Origin: Motacilla alba alba
Taxonomy: Eukaryota; Chordata; Aves; Passeriformes; Motacillidae
Reading direction: 5' to 3'
NCBI RefSeq assembly: GCF_015832195.1
Contig: NC_052046.1
Coordinates: forward strand, 38,530,911 to 38,594,910
Length of the DNA: 64,000 nucleotides
Shown: positions 51,362 through 64,000 of the stretch, piece after piece
Numbering within the stretch: the stretch's first letter is position 1
How the letters are laid out: every line of letters begins with the position of its first letter
The notes under the pieces: model-generated
The model's input: only the letters and a program-made list of their open reading frames with translations
Told to the model about the DNA's origin: nothing
The model's database searches: none
Position numbers and translations under genes: made by a program

Positions 51362-53053
51362 CTGAAAGAAACAAAATGCAAGAAGCAAACTTCAAAACAG
51401 AGATCCTGACTTCCAGGAGATCTGAATCTCGGCTCCACTTTCTGGGGCTGGCAGCAATTTATGGTCGGTTGGCTAACAATAATGTCAACAGGAACAACAA
51501 CAAGAGCAGCCCCAGCAGGACGGGCAGCTCTGCAGCACACTCGGCCTGCACAGAGTCTGATTCTGCACACTCCTTTGAAGAGGAAACTAAGCCCCTGGAG
51601 AAACCATCAGAGCAGACAGAGACCAGAAAAGAACTGGCACCATGGCAAGTGGTTGTCATCTACAAAGGGGAAGGAGGGCTGAAAAATCATCACCCTTCAT
51701 GATTTTCATGGGAGTAAACACTCTCTAGTGAGAGTCAACAAAAGGTTTCAAAGTTTCAATGCCCCCTGGGATCTGGGATGAGTTTTCTATCAACAGCTGC
51801 TTTTTGCAGAGCAGAAAGAATATTACAAAGTGAAATCCAGGAGAGGAGGGCACCTCCTCTACCTCTCAGCAGTTTGCCTGAAGAATGCCTTGACATTTTT
51901 AGAGAAGAGCAGCTCATGCTATGACCAAGAACAATGGCTGTAAGAATTAGGACCCTCTTTGTTTCTGACCAGGCAAAGTTCTGGAGATGACTGTGCCCAC
52001 TCCCCATTTAGGGAAGAACTACAACTCCTTGTCTTCAGCCTGGGCTGCAGCAGTCACTAGCCCTGGACTCGGCCCCGTTGGACACCACCCACGTGCCCCA
52101 TCTTCCCAAAGGGCACAGCCCAGATGGCTAACAAGGACAGCGCCGCTCCTCAGGTGCTGCCGTGACACAGACAGCTGAACACAGGAGATGCTGGTCCTCT
52201 CACGAGTCCAGGCAAAGCTGCGGCAACGGGGTGGCTGCTGAAACCTCACAGCTAAGGCAGGCTCCAGCCCCTGCAGTCACAGCAGCCGTCAGTGGCAGGC
52301 CAGGTATGACAAAAAGCTTGGCAAAGCCCACAAATGGCCACTGGCAAGCACTGTAAGGAAGCCAGAGCCAGACTGAGCACCGTTACAAGCTGGTGACCCC
52401 ACTCAAGACAGAACAGGATGGTCTTTGAGTTCAGACCCAAAGAGGCGTCCATCTATTCACTTTTTGTCCCAACAGCGGATGGCCCACACTGAGGAGACTG
52501 GGCTCTGTTCTATACCTGACCGCTTATTCTCTGACAGCACTGCACTGGCAGCTATTACCAGGTGAAAGGAGCAACTCAGTTGTACCTGAGAGCCACCAAG
52601 GCCTTGCTGTGCTTTTCAAGAGTGCAGGGATTGCGGCCAATGTTTAGTACTCCAAGAGTATTTACCGGCTGGGCTTTAGCCCTGACAAAGTGCCTGGTAC
52701 CGGAGGAACATGCAGCACAGGGGCTGCAGGCTTCCTCCTGAGAATTGCCTGCAGGGCACTTTTATCTGCCCGTGCCACATAGATGTGTCTCTTCGACGCA
52801 TCTCCCTAAGCATACAGCTAAAATATCAAAGAGGGATTGAAAAAAAAAAAAATCCTGTTTTTCTTTTTTGGTGCACTTTGAAAACATCTCTTCCCCTCTG
52901 ATTCCTAGGGCTTGTTCTAAGAATATAATTTTTTTTTTTACATTCGGGGTGTACTGAAAAGACCCCTTCTTCTCTTATTTTTGCTATCACCTGATGCTCT
53001 TTTCAAGGAGCTCTTTCCACACAAACAAAAATGTAGGATTTTTATCCAAGCAA

Positions 53054-53549
53054 ACTGTAGAAGGAATAGTAGAAGCAATAGCAGTCATGAAAACACCAAC
53101 AGAATGAAACCAGCCCCAAACCCAATCAATTCCTCTGAAGTATTTTTTCTCCAAATGGAGTCTAAAGGGAATCTAGGAAGCCAGCTATTCTGATCAAAGT
53201 GGCCAGACTAGCACACCCGTATTTCCTGGGTCATTGGCTAGGTTGCAGCCTACTGCTGCTCAGGAAACAATCCCCGCTTTTGCCTTTACTGCACAGGCAA
53301 CCTCAGGCAAAGCCCACCCACACCCAGCTGCCCCCAAAGGCAAGAGGAGTGCCCCACAATGCTCCCTGGCCGCCTCCAAGCACAACAATGGCTTCTGTAG
53401 GGAGTACAAAATGTCTCTCTGACACCAGAGTCAGGAGGAACATGTGCTACGGCTCAAGCTCAGGCACACACACTCTCATACACTGTTCGATGGCACAGGA
53501 AATCCCCAGGACGTACTCAGCAGCTTCAGGCATGGCTTCTCGCTCTCCT
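53054..53549. repeat. Module R, copy 4
   Basis: Counterpart of 31371-31865. Its inner end overlaps the terminal exon of CEP250-like copy B. Confidence 0.8.
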
Positions 53550-56500
53550 GGCTGGAGTGGGGCGAGCTGCTCATGCTCGGCTTCTCAGGCTGCGGAGAGG
53601 AGGCTTCTTCAGAGGATGCTGCTGCAGCGGCGGCTTCAATGGCAGAGCCCTTGTCCCTCTGGGAAGGGAAATTGCTTTGTGTCAGAAAGGTGGCTGGCAG
53701 AGATGCCCCAGACAGCGCTTTTCAAAGGCATGCCATTAGGAGCAAGCCTGGTGTTAGGCTGCAAGCTGAGCTGTCAACTCTTCCACCTCAAGCCAAACCC
53801 AAACAAGCAGTCAGAGAGTACAGCTTGTCACAGCCAGCTGTAGTAGAAATGGAGAAAGGGAAAGAACAACTTAAAATTTCACCCCGTTCCGAGGATCGCA
53901 TTCACCATGGAAAGGGACAACCTGTTCAGAACGTGCGTGGGTCACCACGTTCACCGGAACAAACCCCTCAATAACCAAAGTGGGCACTAAGAAGCCAGCA
54001 GAATTACATTCACAGGATTGCTGGCTCACCGGTCAAAGCACTAGCTCTGCTGCCCAGGGCAGCAGCTGAGATTCAGAGGCCCAGGAAGTGTCGTGCTGGC
54101 TAGCTGCAATGCCAACCACAGAGCACGACAGTCAGAGGCCTTGCCCCCATCCCCCTGCTGCTCTGCAGGGGAAAGGTGAGAAGAGCAGAGACCACTTGTT
54201 GCATGACTGCAGTGCCTACTGCTCTTCCACTCACCTGCTTTTGTTCTGCCAGCCTGTACTGCAGCTGGATCTTGTACATCCTTTCCATTTCTTCTTTGTG
54301 CCTCTCCTCCACTGCCTTCATCCTCCTCCAAGCTTCCTGCAGCTCTGCCTGCATCTTGTCCTTGATATACTGTCAAGAAAATATCCTACTGGCACCTGCC
54401 ACAGGCTCAGGCTTCTCCTTTCCAAGTCTCATTAGCTCTTCCATTCAGCCTCTTCCTTCTGCTTCGGCACCCAGCTCTAACCCTTCCAGCCCAACTCTTC
54501 TCCCTGGTGCTCAGCGCTGGAGCCTGCCAGGCTCTGTGCTGCCAGTGTCTGCAGTAGTCCTTGCCTCACCTTTCCTGCGATCTCCAGTTCCTGCCCCCAT
54601 CGCTGCCCTTCCCTCTGCACCCTGCCCAGTCAGCCTCACCTGCCCATTTGCCCGCTCCTCATTCAGCTGCTGCCTCAGCTGCTCCAGCTGCTGCCGGCTT
54701 TGGTTTAGCTCCCTTTGCAGCTGGCGCACCTTGGCTAAGACAGCAGCCTTCTGACCCTGGAGCTGCACAGAAACAAAGGGAAGACGGCTTTCAACGACCC
54801 ACACGCCACTTGTGTGACAACCAAGATTGACGTGCGCACGCTTTCCAAAAGCATTTTGTTCTCTTTCTCATGTTTACCAAGGGCCAGCTAAGAGGCAGCC
54901 AAGGTGCCACCCAGACAGACAGTGTCCAGAGCAGCAGTGCCCATCCATAAGGAGCCCAGAGGAGTCCAAACCAACATACAAACTCTCTTTTCCCACTCTG
55001 TGCCTCTTGACTGGCTCTGGTTCGTATCTTTTCTTATTCAGCTTCCATGATGGCCACATCCTGCTTCATCTCTAGCAGCCTTTTCTCCTGCGGCCTCTGT
55101 ACCTCTGCCAGGAAGCTTTCCCGTTCCTCCAGCATCGCCTGCGCCTCCAAGCGCTGTCGTTCCAGACGTCTCTTCTGATGAGAGGAAGAGACACTTCCAG
55201 ATGAAGTCCCAGCCGTGCTCCCCAAAGAAAAAACGACAGCTTCATCCCTCCCAAAAGCCCCCCCACCCGAAGAGTGCCCAGGAGTGGCTTTGTGCCCTCC
55301 AGCACTTCTAACCAGGATCTTCAGAGGAGGGTCAGCAGGTGGAAGGAAAGGAGATGCCACCTTCCCTCCCCCTCTGATGGCTGCCTGTTTCCTAGCCTCT
55401 CTCTCCTCAGGATTTCTGCCTGTTCTCAGAGGCTCTGTTCTCAAATTCCCTCCACCCTTTGATCAAGGAAAAGCTGCAGGTGGACTGCAGGACGAGGAGG
55501 AGGCCAGCAGCCCGATGCCCTTGTCACAAGACAGGCCGCCAGCTGAAATACCAGCAACACGGGGCCTGTGGCGTATGCTTCAAAACCAAAGGGGAGACTC
55601 CCTGTCCACCGTGGAAGGACAGAAAGCAAGGAACCCAGCTGCTGGGACTGCAGAGTGCAGCAAGGTCAGCAGCCGTCTGCTGCATGGCACCAGGCTGTGG
55701 GGAAGGTCCTGTGCTGCCAAGCTTTGGGTGGTGCCCACCCAGCCTTCTGGGGAGCTTGGCTTATGCCCAGCCTGAAACAGTGGCTGCATGGACTGTCCCG
55801 GCACCATCCTCTTGGTCTTCACAGGCTTTCTAGTAGGAGCCCTCTAAGGCCTCTGATGCCTTGCCCAGCCACGTGCAGCCTACAGCAGATGCTTGCAGCC
55901 ATGTCACTCAGGCTGCTCTTCTGCTAAGCCAGCCCACCCAGCTTGCCGGAAAACTTCAGGTGCGTATTGTCGCTTACCATTTTTTGCTGGAGCTTCCTTG
56001 TTTCCTCTTCCTGTGCAGATTGCCAGCCTCTGAGAGCCTTGCTGCACTGCTCTTCTGCCCAGCGGAGCTGTTGAACCATTTCTTCACATTGCTGCTTGCT
56101 GAGAGATCTTACAGCCTGCAGCTCATGACGAAGGCCCTTCACATCCTCTGCAAACATGACAAACGGCAACGGTCAGAGACTACACAAGCCGAGCACTCTA
56201 CTGACCTTAAGCCCTTTCAGTTTCCGACAAGGAGGGACCTACGCTCAGTTCCTGCACTCCTCAGGAGCCCTGTGGACAGAGCGGCCTTTGGAGCAGCTGC
56301 ACTAGGCTGGGCCACTACCCGAAACAAAGCACACAAGGTTCTCACCGAGTATCACCTCCTGGGCCCGTGTGGCTGTGCGCACTTGGGCTTCCAGACGGCT
56401 CCTGGTGACCTCCAGCTCCGACACGCGCCGCTGAGCCTCCAGCAGGCTGCTCTGCAGGCTCTCCTTCTCGGACCTACAAGTTGTGAAGACGAAGACAAAA

Positions 56501-59500
56501 TTGTTCCTTGCACACAGGGGCAGTCTTTCCAGTTAGACGTGCCTTCAGTTCCCTACACCGGAGCATGGAAAAGGGCGTTCATGGAAACAGTTACAAAGCA
56601 AGATTGTTTCTGCTACATCAAATAGCAATGCAAGCCCCTGCAGGTGGTTGGCCAGCTTTTCCTCATGACCCAGCCCAGCACAGGAAGGCCAGCTGACTTT
56701 GAGCTCAGCAGTCAAAGCTCAAATTGCTGTTGCCTGACGTGTCCCTCATGGGTGGCTGTGCCCACAAAGTCTCTGCCAACAAGCAAAAGCCCAGCCTCTG
56801 CTCTCAGCCCTCAGCTCCTCAGCACCTCCAAGTCACTCTGCGGAGGGAACAGAACCCAGTGTTCTCCTGGCTGACTCCTCAGTGTTTACTGCTATTCCTC
56901 TTGTACACAGAGATACTTTGTTTACCAGATGCTCTCAAAGTAAAAGGGACTGAGGGGATGCAGGCAACAAGACATGAAAGCTCCGGCTTCTAGCAGCATG
57001 AGTAAGAAACCAGAACTAGGTTTTACCTGAACAAGCACTGTCTTGGAGGAGGGGTGGCAGGTATCCTGCCAGTTCAATGACTGGATTTTCATGAACAAGA
57101 AAGCTTGCTCCCTTTAGTTTTGGCAAACCAAGCCAGCAGGGCCCAAATGTCTAGGCACTCTTTGAAAAGGGACCAGCCAAAGGGACCTTGACAGGTTACA
57201 GAGGTTGGTGCACAAGTAAGCAAGAATCAGTGCTCAGCAAGAATCTCCAGACACTGCCGAGAAGCCGCAAGACCTTTCCCTTCTGCTGCTGCTGCTTGTA
57301 AGCAACTCTCAGTCCTGCATCATGTTTCACATGAGTCAGCTCAGAAGGGTCTCAAGATTTTCAGCACAGGCCTCCAGGTTTCACCTGAAGCATCAGCACC
57401 CTACTGACAACACTGACATATAAGAGCCTTGGATTCTGAAAATGCCACGTCAAACTACTTGGCAAAGCAAGGTTGATGTTCAGATGCACCAAAGGAGAAA
57501 CCAAAACCAGAGGGAAATCCCCGGTTTCAGCAAACATCTCACGGATTCCTTAGCGCTCCTGTCAGTGCCAAGATGGCTTGCTTTGCAGTTGGCACAGGAA
57601 TGTGCAGGGGGTCCTAGGCAGGCGCCCAGAAAGAGCTTTGACAGCGAGAGCTGTCAGAAAAGTAACATTCAGGTCACAGTTTCCTTTTCTTTTTTCTCAT
57701 GTCTCTTTGCTTCTCTGTCTGAGAGACACCAGCAGCACATTCAGGAGGCAGTAAATCCTGACTTAACGCTCACCACCTTTGTCATTCCAGGCCTTCAATA
57801 ATGTCCCACCCAGGGGCTCCTCCCTGCCTTTACCTGGCCTCTGCCAGCTGCTTGGCAAGGCCTCCTAGGTCCCGCTCCATGCCTGCCAGTCGGGCTTCCA
57901 GGGCAGCGTTCTCTTGTGCCTGCGCCGCCTTCTCTCTGCACACCTGCGACAGTGTGTGCCCTTGGCGAGAGAACTCCTGCAGCAGCTTCTCCAGACCCCT
58001 GTGGGCTGCCCGCTGCCGGCGGCAAGCCTGGAAGCAGAGGGGGCACCATTTTTCAAGAGGAACAACAACAACAACTACAACAACAACAACACAGTCTCAG
58101 GCTTGGCTTGCTGCCAGAAGCAGCATTCGGGGCGGTCTTGCTAGGGGCAGCTCCCTGTCCCACAGGTGCTGCCTAGCAATAAGGTCAGCATACCTTTGGC
58201 ACTGCCAGAGGAACCTCTTCCTTCAGCAGGTCCCTCTGAAGCTGCGGTTCCTCTGCTGTCTCTGCTGCCACTTCCAAAGGCCTCTCTCGCGAGGAGTGGC
58301 GCCTGCTCTCAAATGCAGCCAGCCCCTTCCATCTAGGACAAGCAGACAGACAAACAAGCCTTTAGTTGCAACACGGGCTCCTTGCAAGACCAGCACCACA
58401 TCCCATGTCCCACACAGGGCAGTCTCAGGGGCTTCCAACAGCCCTCCAATTCCACCTCAAGAGGATGCTGGAATTCCCTCTCTAGACCAGCATCTAGACC
58501 AGCATCACCTTTTCATCAGGTGAAAGAGTCACCGGTGGGGAAGTCAAACTAGCTTCCAGGAGCCACAAAACATTTCCAGAAAGCTCAGGTACTCTCAGCT
58601 TAACAGCCTCCTGCCTGCTAGGTCTTATGCTCCTCTCCGATACAGTGGATCCCAGATTGCAAAAGTTCTGCTTTGGCTAAGAGAGGCTTGGTAAGTCCAG
58701 ATGAGGACTCCCACAATTACTCCGGCTGTCACTAGTGCAAGAAGGAAAGAGCCTGCAAGCTAGAGCCTGGGCAGGAGGTGGGTACAAATTTCCAATCCAA
58801 TAATCAAAGGATCCCAAGATGCTTTCGGCTGGCAGGGACCCCTGGAAGCCTCTAGGCGCATCTTCAGCTCCAAGCACTTGCGGTCAGCTATGGCATCTGG
58901 ACAGGCTGCTCAAGGCTCTGTCCAGCTGGGGCTTCCAAATTGCCAAGGGCTGAATCTGCACATGATCTTTGAGGCACTTGTTCTGCTGCCTTTGCGGTTC
59001 AAAGCTCTGCTGTCCATAAACCCAGCCTGAAGCTCCCTTGCTTTCACTCTGGTCCAGTCCAGCACACTTTTTGTCAAGGTTTGAGAAGCGAGTCCCAGGA
59101 GGCAGCTGTGCTCTAGGTGGCTTGGCAGCCAGACCTGCGCACGGGTTGCCTTCCCCCGTCTGTGCTGAGCGACTCGAACCATGAGAAAGCCAAATTTCTT
59201 CTTTGACTCTGGGCCTTCTAAAGCCCAGCAATGCCCACCCCTGCTCAGAGGAAGCGAGAAAGCTTGACACACACCTGAACTCCCGGGTGCTGCACACTCT
59301 ATCTGCGCTCTCCTGCCGCTCTGCCTTTCCCGCCTGGGCCGAGGAGTCCTGAGTGGCAGGAAGCTCTCCTAGCGGGGCCTGCAAGGAATGGGCAGGGAAA
59401 AAAGCACAAACAAGCAATAAGGAGCAGGGAAGTGTGCTCTTGAGAGAGCTGGAAGAAGCAGCAACGGAGACACAGCTGACCTGAAGGCAAAAGCTGTTGT

Positions 59501-61652
59501 GTGGGGGATTTTATGTGGGTAACCAACTAACCCTGTGTTGCTTTGAAAGTCTCCCAATGGAAGCAGGGCACATTTCCCTGCTCAGCTCTGGTCAAAAGGC
59601 TTCCCCTCAGGATTTCTAGCATTAGGAAGCAGCTAATAGGAACTGCATTCCAGCCCTTCAGAGATGGACCTGGTCTCTGCCATGCAGAGCTGCTCAGGAT
59701 TCTTCTCAGCAAACTTGGGCCATGTCAAAGTTGAGGGGGTAGTCAAAGCAGTGACTGTGGCTACTTAGACAGTGCGTGGAGATGGGCAAGTCCCTGCAGC
59801 AACGGTGGCTCTCCCAAACCCCTCAAGGCTGTGAACTGCGCCTGGGCACCGCTCTCTCTGCTGGAAGCAGGGAGCCTGCACAGACACTGTGCACAACGGG
59901 GCTGACTTCCTCAGCAGCAGCACTAAAGGACACCATGCTACCGCCCATGTAACACCAAGGGAAGTTCACAGGCCCTGTCAGAATGGCAGGAAAATGATGC
60001 CTGGACAATGGCAGGAAAATGTGAGAGCTCAGACCCCATTTCCCTCGTGCCAGCGGCTGGGATGAAGCGCTAGGTCAAGGCAGGACTCCAGCCCGCAGCA
60101 TCTTCAGCCACAAAGGGCAAGTGCTGCCTGCTCAGAAACTTGCAGCTCTGCACTGCACCAAAGCTCTGCACTGAACCAACCAAAGCTGCCACTGATTGGT
60201 TCAGGATGCTCAGGCCCTGGACTGGCAACACGTGGAGGTTTATCGTCCTTTGCCTCCCCTTTAGCCTCTGGAGGAAGAGAGCGAGCCAGAGCAGGTTCAG
60301 CTGCTGCTGCTGCTGCTGCTGTGGTGCTCTGCAGACAGACAGCAGCGTGAGGGACAGGGAGCAAGGTGTCATAGAGAACCTTATTTCTCCTGAGCTCTAC
60401 CACCAGCGGTCCTAAGGAGAAGTCATTCATTTCCATACAAGTGGGATCCTCAGTCACTAAAATCTCATTTCAAGTGAGCTGATGAGACTACCCTTTGGGC
60501 AGGACTGCATATGCTTCTGAGGGAGATATTTCAGCCAGGCTACAATCAGCACACAGCTTTCTGTCTGCAAGACTTGGCTTTCATTAGTTAAAACCTCTTC
60601 AAGGGAAAAGCAGGAAACTGATGGAATCCTTTTGGTAGTGCTCATGCAGGTGTGGACTGATGTGGACTTTCTTTCGGCCTGCCAGCCTGGCACTCAACTA
60701 TAACAGGCTTGCTCCACAATGCTCAGACACCAGGAATGCCAAGGGTGCCCGTCCCACTCACCGAACCGTAGACTTGACTCCTTCCACCTCGGAGGCGACC
60801 TGCCGGGGGCAAGGGAAAAGGAACCAGGTGCTGTTAGGAAACTGCTGGTGCGGAGGAATCCCACAGAACAAGGCCACCCAAGCAGAGAGCGTTTTCCTTT
60901 CACAAGCTCCCTACCAGGAGCAGCAGTTCTGTAGCACAGCAAGCAAGACTGCCGGCCAGTAGCCTAGGCTGTGTCTACCTTTTGCTCGGCTTGACCGCTA
61001 AGGAACTAGAAACTTGGCTGGGAAGATACAAATTGTTCCTTTGCAGTCAGTGCCTACGTTGGAGCTCATTGTCCAGCCTACAGCAAAAGCAGCCTTCTTC
61101 TCCTCTCTTTCCTGGACTTTCTTTTCTTTTTGTAAATTGCATGCAGCATGTCCCGCGTGGTTGCTGTAAGCAATTCCCCACAAAAGCTTCCACCAAGCCC
61201 CCGTTAGCGCTTGCAGCTTTGTTTGGACACGGCACAGGCCCAGCTCTGGGGTTCAGGAGCCCACACAATCTGCTCAGCAGTTTGCCCTTCAGCGCAAAGC
61301 CAATCCCTCGCGTAGCACACAGAGGGGGTGCAGGTCCTTTAAGGAGGCAATGCAGAAAAAAGATGCCTTCCCTCAGTTCCTGAAAGAACCACACAGTTTT
61401 TACAAGGACACCTGCAAAACTCTCCCGGTCTGCATTTTGGAACTTGTCCACACCCTGCTGGGCAAGGGATACCCCCTTTTTGGCTGAAACTGTTGGCAGG
61501 AGCTTTACCAAACTTATGGCATCTTTATGGCACTTTTCTTTCAATGTGCTGCCCCAGGGAAAAACCTTCTACTTACGTCTCAGACCGTTAATAATTTTGC
61601 GGGCTGACACCGACGAAAAAGCCCTGCCGACTGCTCTACGGACTTGCTCCAT
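53476..61652 (-). CDS. CEP250 (C-Nap1)-like coiled-coil protein, copy B
   Basis: Exons equivalent to copy A: 61577-61652 (ATG), 60762-60799, 59275-59378, 58194-58332, 57834-58027, 56346-56473, 55978-56147, 55103-55174, 54640-54762, 54235-54369, 53476-53658 (TGA). Same total length and phases, with no stop or frameshift. Protein differences are few, for example SRQGHTL in place of SHHGHTL in the fifth exon and SSPHSS in place of SSPRSS in the last. Retention of eleven exons in frame in both copies argues that the gene is real, although the duplication is young enough that chance retention is possible. Confidence 0.74.
60197..60328 (-). pseudogene. PAK-linker-like segment, copy B, donor lost
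   Basis: Same ORF as 38502-38633, but the GTCAGT donor has become ATCAGT. If the A segment is a real exon, the B copy cannot be spliced at that site. Confidence 0.35.
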
Positions 61653-61713
61653 CGTTGCAGCAGGGCTGCTTCGGTCGTCGGGCCACAAAACAAAGATGGA
61701 AGCAAAACCCACT

Positions 61714-61961
61714 TGCAGCAGTCCCCAGACTGTGCAAGGAAAAGAGGAAAAAAGGACACCCGCAGCAATCTGCGGACTGTACACACAGAAGGGAAAAAAC
61801 AAAAGACACCTGCACAAGTCTGCAGACTGTACAACAAAAAAAGGAAAGTAAAAGGACACCTGTACGTGTCTGCAGACCCTACAACCGCAGGGGAAACAAA
61901 AGGATGCCTACACGAGTCCGCAGACTCGTACAACGGCAGGCAAAAGAAAAAGACTCCCTTT
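61714..61961. repeat. Minisatellite, copy B
   Basis: Same five-unit array as 40019-40266, placed about 60 bases upstream of the copy B start codon. It differs from copy A by very few bases. Confidence 0.9.
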
Positions 61962-63213
61962 TCAGGGCACAGACTGTTGCCTGAGAGCTCCTCAATACAG
62001 GATCCTCCTGCAACGAGAACGCCAAGAGCTGTTCTGGATGCCGAGGCCTTGCGTGCACCAGGGCAACCTCCTGCTGACAAGGCTGTGACGTGGCATTCCT
62101 CTGCTGACATCACAATAGCAGCAGCTCTGGGTTGCTCTGTGAATTCATGCCTAGCAACTGGACCTTCTCTACAGCTCTTTGCAAAAGAGCGCCCAGAAAA
62201 GTTCTCCTCTGTCCCAAAGCAGCACAATCCTCTCTTTCAGTCCATAACCCATAGCTCAAGGGATCCAAAAGTAACGCAAAGCAGACACCAAGCGCACACA
62301 GCCGGTACTTTGGCCACCAATGCTTCTGACTAAAACAAGCAAGCCTTGCTTAAACTCTATGGATGAAATCACGCTTTGGTAATATGCCTGGGAGTTCCCT
62401 GAATTGGAATGCCTGTCCTTCCTGCCCATTTACTACGTGGCTAACATCTACCAGAAAACTCTAGGGCTCGCTCAAGGACGAACAACACCTTAGTGGGAAA
62501 AAAAATCCGAGTAACAAACTACCCATATGTGTTTGCATGACACTGGACACAGCGTTTGTCTTGTCAATATGACAGGGACACATCCTCTGCACGGGGCAGT
62601 GCCCATGTCCTCTGCATGGCAGGGGGTGCCCTTGGGGCAGCCCTCACTCTGTGGGTGCGCGCATGGGCGCATTTGCTCGTTCTCTTCACCTCCAGCAGCT
62701 CCCAAGCCAGCCCTTGTCCTGAAAAAGTTCTTTGTCCAACACTGAAGGCACTCCTGGTGCCTTTGCAGAAACCCACTCCCTTGGGCTGCTGGGAAACCTG
62801 CAAGGTCAGATTCCTCCGTGGAAGTGGCTGTTAAATCTCTCTCCTGCCCGCAGTGGATACTGCACAGTGCTCCATGTTTCAGTCCTTTGCTGCACTCTCA
62901 TTTCTGCCCTGCAGGAGCTGAGTACATTGATCCTGCTTTTCCTGGGCTAACTTAGTCTTTTTTCGGCATGGCATAGCTCACGGAACTGCAGACTCCATGT
63001 CTGCTGGGGACGGTTGCAAGCACCAAGCGGGGCAAACGATCCGAAGGGCAGGTTCTGTGCCATTCTCCTCTGTGCCATTCTCCTCTGTCATTTCATTCTA
63101 GACTTTGTCACAACGTTACACGGGAAGGAGCAAACAGGTTACAGTGCCAAAGGTAACAGGAGAAGGTCAAGGACAGGAGTTCAGCCCATGGCTACAGGAA
63201 GCAGAGGAATTTG
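61962..63213. other. Distal part of copy B, no gene supported
   Basis: Equivalent to 40267-41511. Near 63062 a 15-base block ('tgtgccattctcctc') is tandemly repeated once, unlike copy A. Confidence 0.5.
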
Positions 63214-64000
63214 CACATGTGCAGCCCAGAGATCTGCAGGGCACCGTCAGCACCCAGCTTTGTAAGTGACCAGTTCTGCTAGGATGGAAACCAACCACCA
63301 AATCCTCACTGATTTCAGAGGCAGTGACAGCAGTGCCTGCGTCTGCTCCCTAGGTCTGGGGCTGGGTTGGACAAAGGACACATATGGCACACTGCCCCTG
63401 CATAATGTGACTTTTGAATCAACCACCTGCTACTGTCTGCTGTTGTTTGCGCTAGGGTCACATCAGCCTGAGGCACCTGGCAGCCCTCAGTGCCACCTGG
63501 GACTGCAGATGACAGGCCCTGGCCTCTGCCACCAAACAGAGTGGAGAACTTACTCTCCAGACGGAGCTTCTGGATTAAAAAGGCTGTTGTGAGCAGTCAC
63601 CTCAAAGGGCACACATGTGAGGCTCTCCTGCACATTAGCTGTGCCAGCTACAGAGCCCTGGGGAGCAGCCACCAAGCACTGGGATAGCAGAAGACACAGA
63701 AGGAGGGACAAACCCAGTCAAGCACTGAGACTTTTCGCGATTGCTGAGCCCCAGATGGCCTCTAAGTGTGGTGATACCCACCAGTCCTTCTCTGTCGACA
63801 GTGAGCTGGTCCAGCGGGTGCTGTCCCTCCTTGGCCAGGCACCACCCAGGCTCTTTGCTCTCCCCTCTCCTGTACTGGCAGCAGACATGCCCACCTTCTT
63901 TGGCTGCACTTGCAGAGCCTTGTATCTAGTAGCCAGGGCCACCTGGGAACTGGCAGCAGTCACAGAGGAGATGTGCCATCTGCACCGGGCAGGAACCAAG
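63214..64000. repeat. Start of segmental duplication copy C
   Basis: Matches 21104-21890. The first 450 bases are clearly more diverged than A is from B, with an insertion near 63580-63610. The tandem array therefore continues beyond the window. Confidence 0.9.
63718..64000 (-). CDS. Possible terminal exon, copy C (cut by window end)
   Basis: Same minus-strand ORF as 21589-21875, ending in TGA at 63718. Only two residue changes from copy A were seen (Ser to Gly in EAIWGSAIAK, Val to Ile in WHIS). Family unknown. Confidence 0.3.
   Translation of the reverse strand, partial: LVPARCRWHISSVTAASSQVALATRYKALQVQPKKVGMSAASTGEGRAKSLGGAWPRRDSTRWTSSLSTEKDWWVSPHLEAIWGSAIAKSLSA

Overview
This is vertebrate genomic DNA, most likely from a passerine bird. 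All genes are split by GT-AG introns, the interspersed repeats are CR1 LINE 3' ends and an ERV-type LTR, and the first gene is a clear TEK (TIE2) orthologue. TEK is Z-linked in birds, so the Z chromosome is the likely source (inference). Three avian features stand together: TEK, amplified PAK-like kinases and a PIM-like kinase. PAK3-like and PIM1-like families have been reported as expanded in zebra finch.

Region 1 (1-18012, + strand, AT-rich) holds the last 20 coding exons of TEK. They run from the second Ig-like domain through three EGF-like, one Ig-like and three fibronectin III domains, the membrane segment, the tyrosine kinase and the C-terminal tail. Every exon has recognisable splice sites, and the reading frame is continuous for 968 residues. 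Region 2 (18013-21103) holds the 3' UTR, a solo-LTR-like element and otherwise unremarkable DNA.

Region 3 (21104-64000, GC-richer) is a tandem segmental duplication with a spacing of about 21.7 kb. Copy A (22806-41511) and copy B (44511-63213) are nearly identical. A third, more diverged copy C begins at 63214 and matches 21104 onward. Each full copy carries two minus-strand genes in a fixed order. The first is an 11-exon CEP250 (C-Nap1)-like coiled-coil gene, starting near 40.0 kb in A and 61.65 kb in B. Downstream of it are the eight exons of a complete PAK-like Ser/Thr kinase domain. I assembled both models by hand; all exon phases agree, giving 453 codons for the CEP250-like protein and about 271 for the kinase part. 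The PAK p21-binding (CRIB) exons were not found.

Between A and B (41512-44130) lies sequence missing from the B/C junction: a CpG-rich stretch and a frameshifted plus-strand PIM-like kinase pseudogene. A 0.4-0.7 kb module carrying the 3' end of the CEP250-like gene recurs four times. A roughly 50-bp minisatellite sits just 5' of each CEP250-like start codon.

The most unusual content is this repeated two-gene cassette: a truncated centrosomal coiled-coil gene next to a CRIB-less PAK kinase on the same strand, amplified beside TEK. Both are candidates for recently evolved, possibly germline or sex-chromosome-linked genes. That functional view is inference only.
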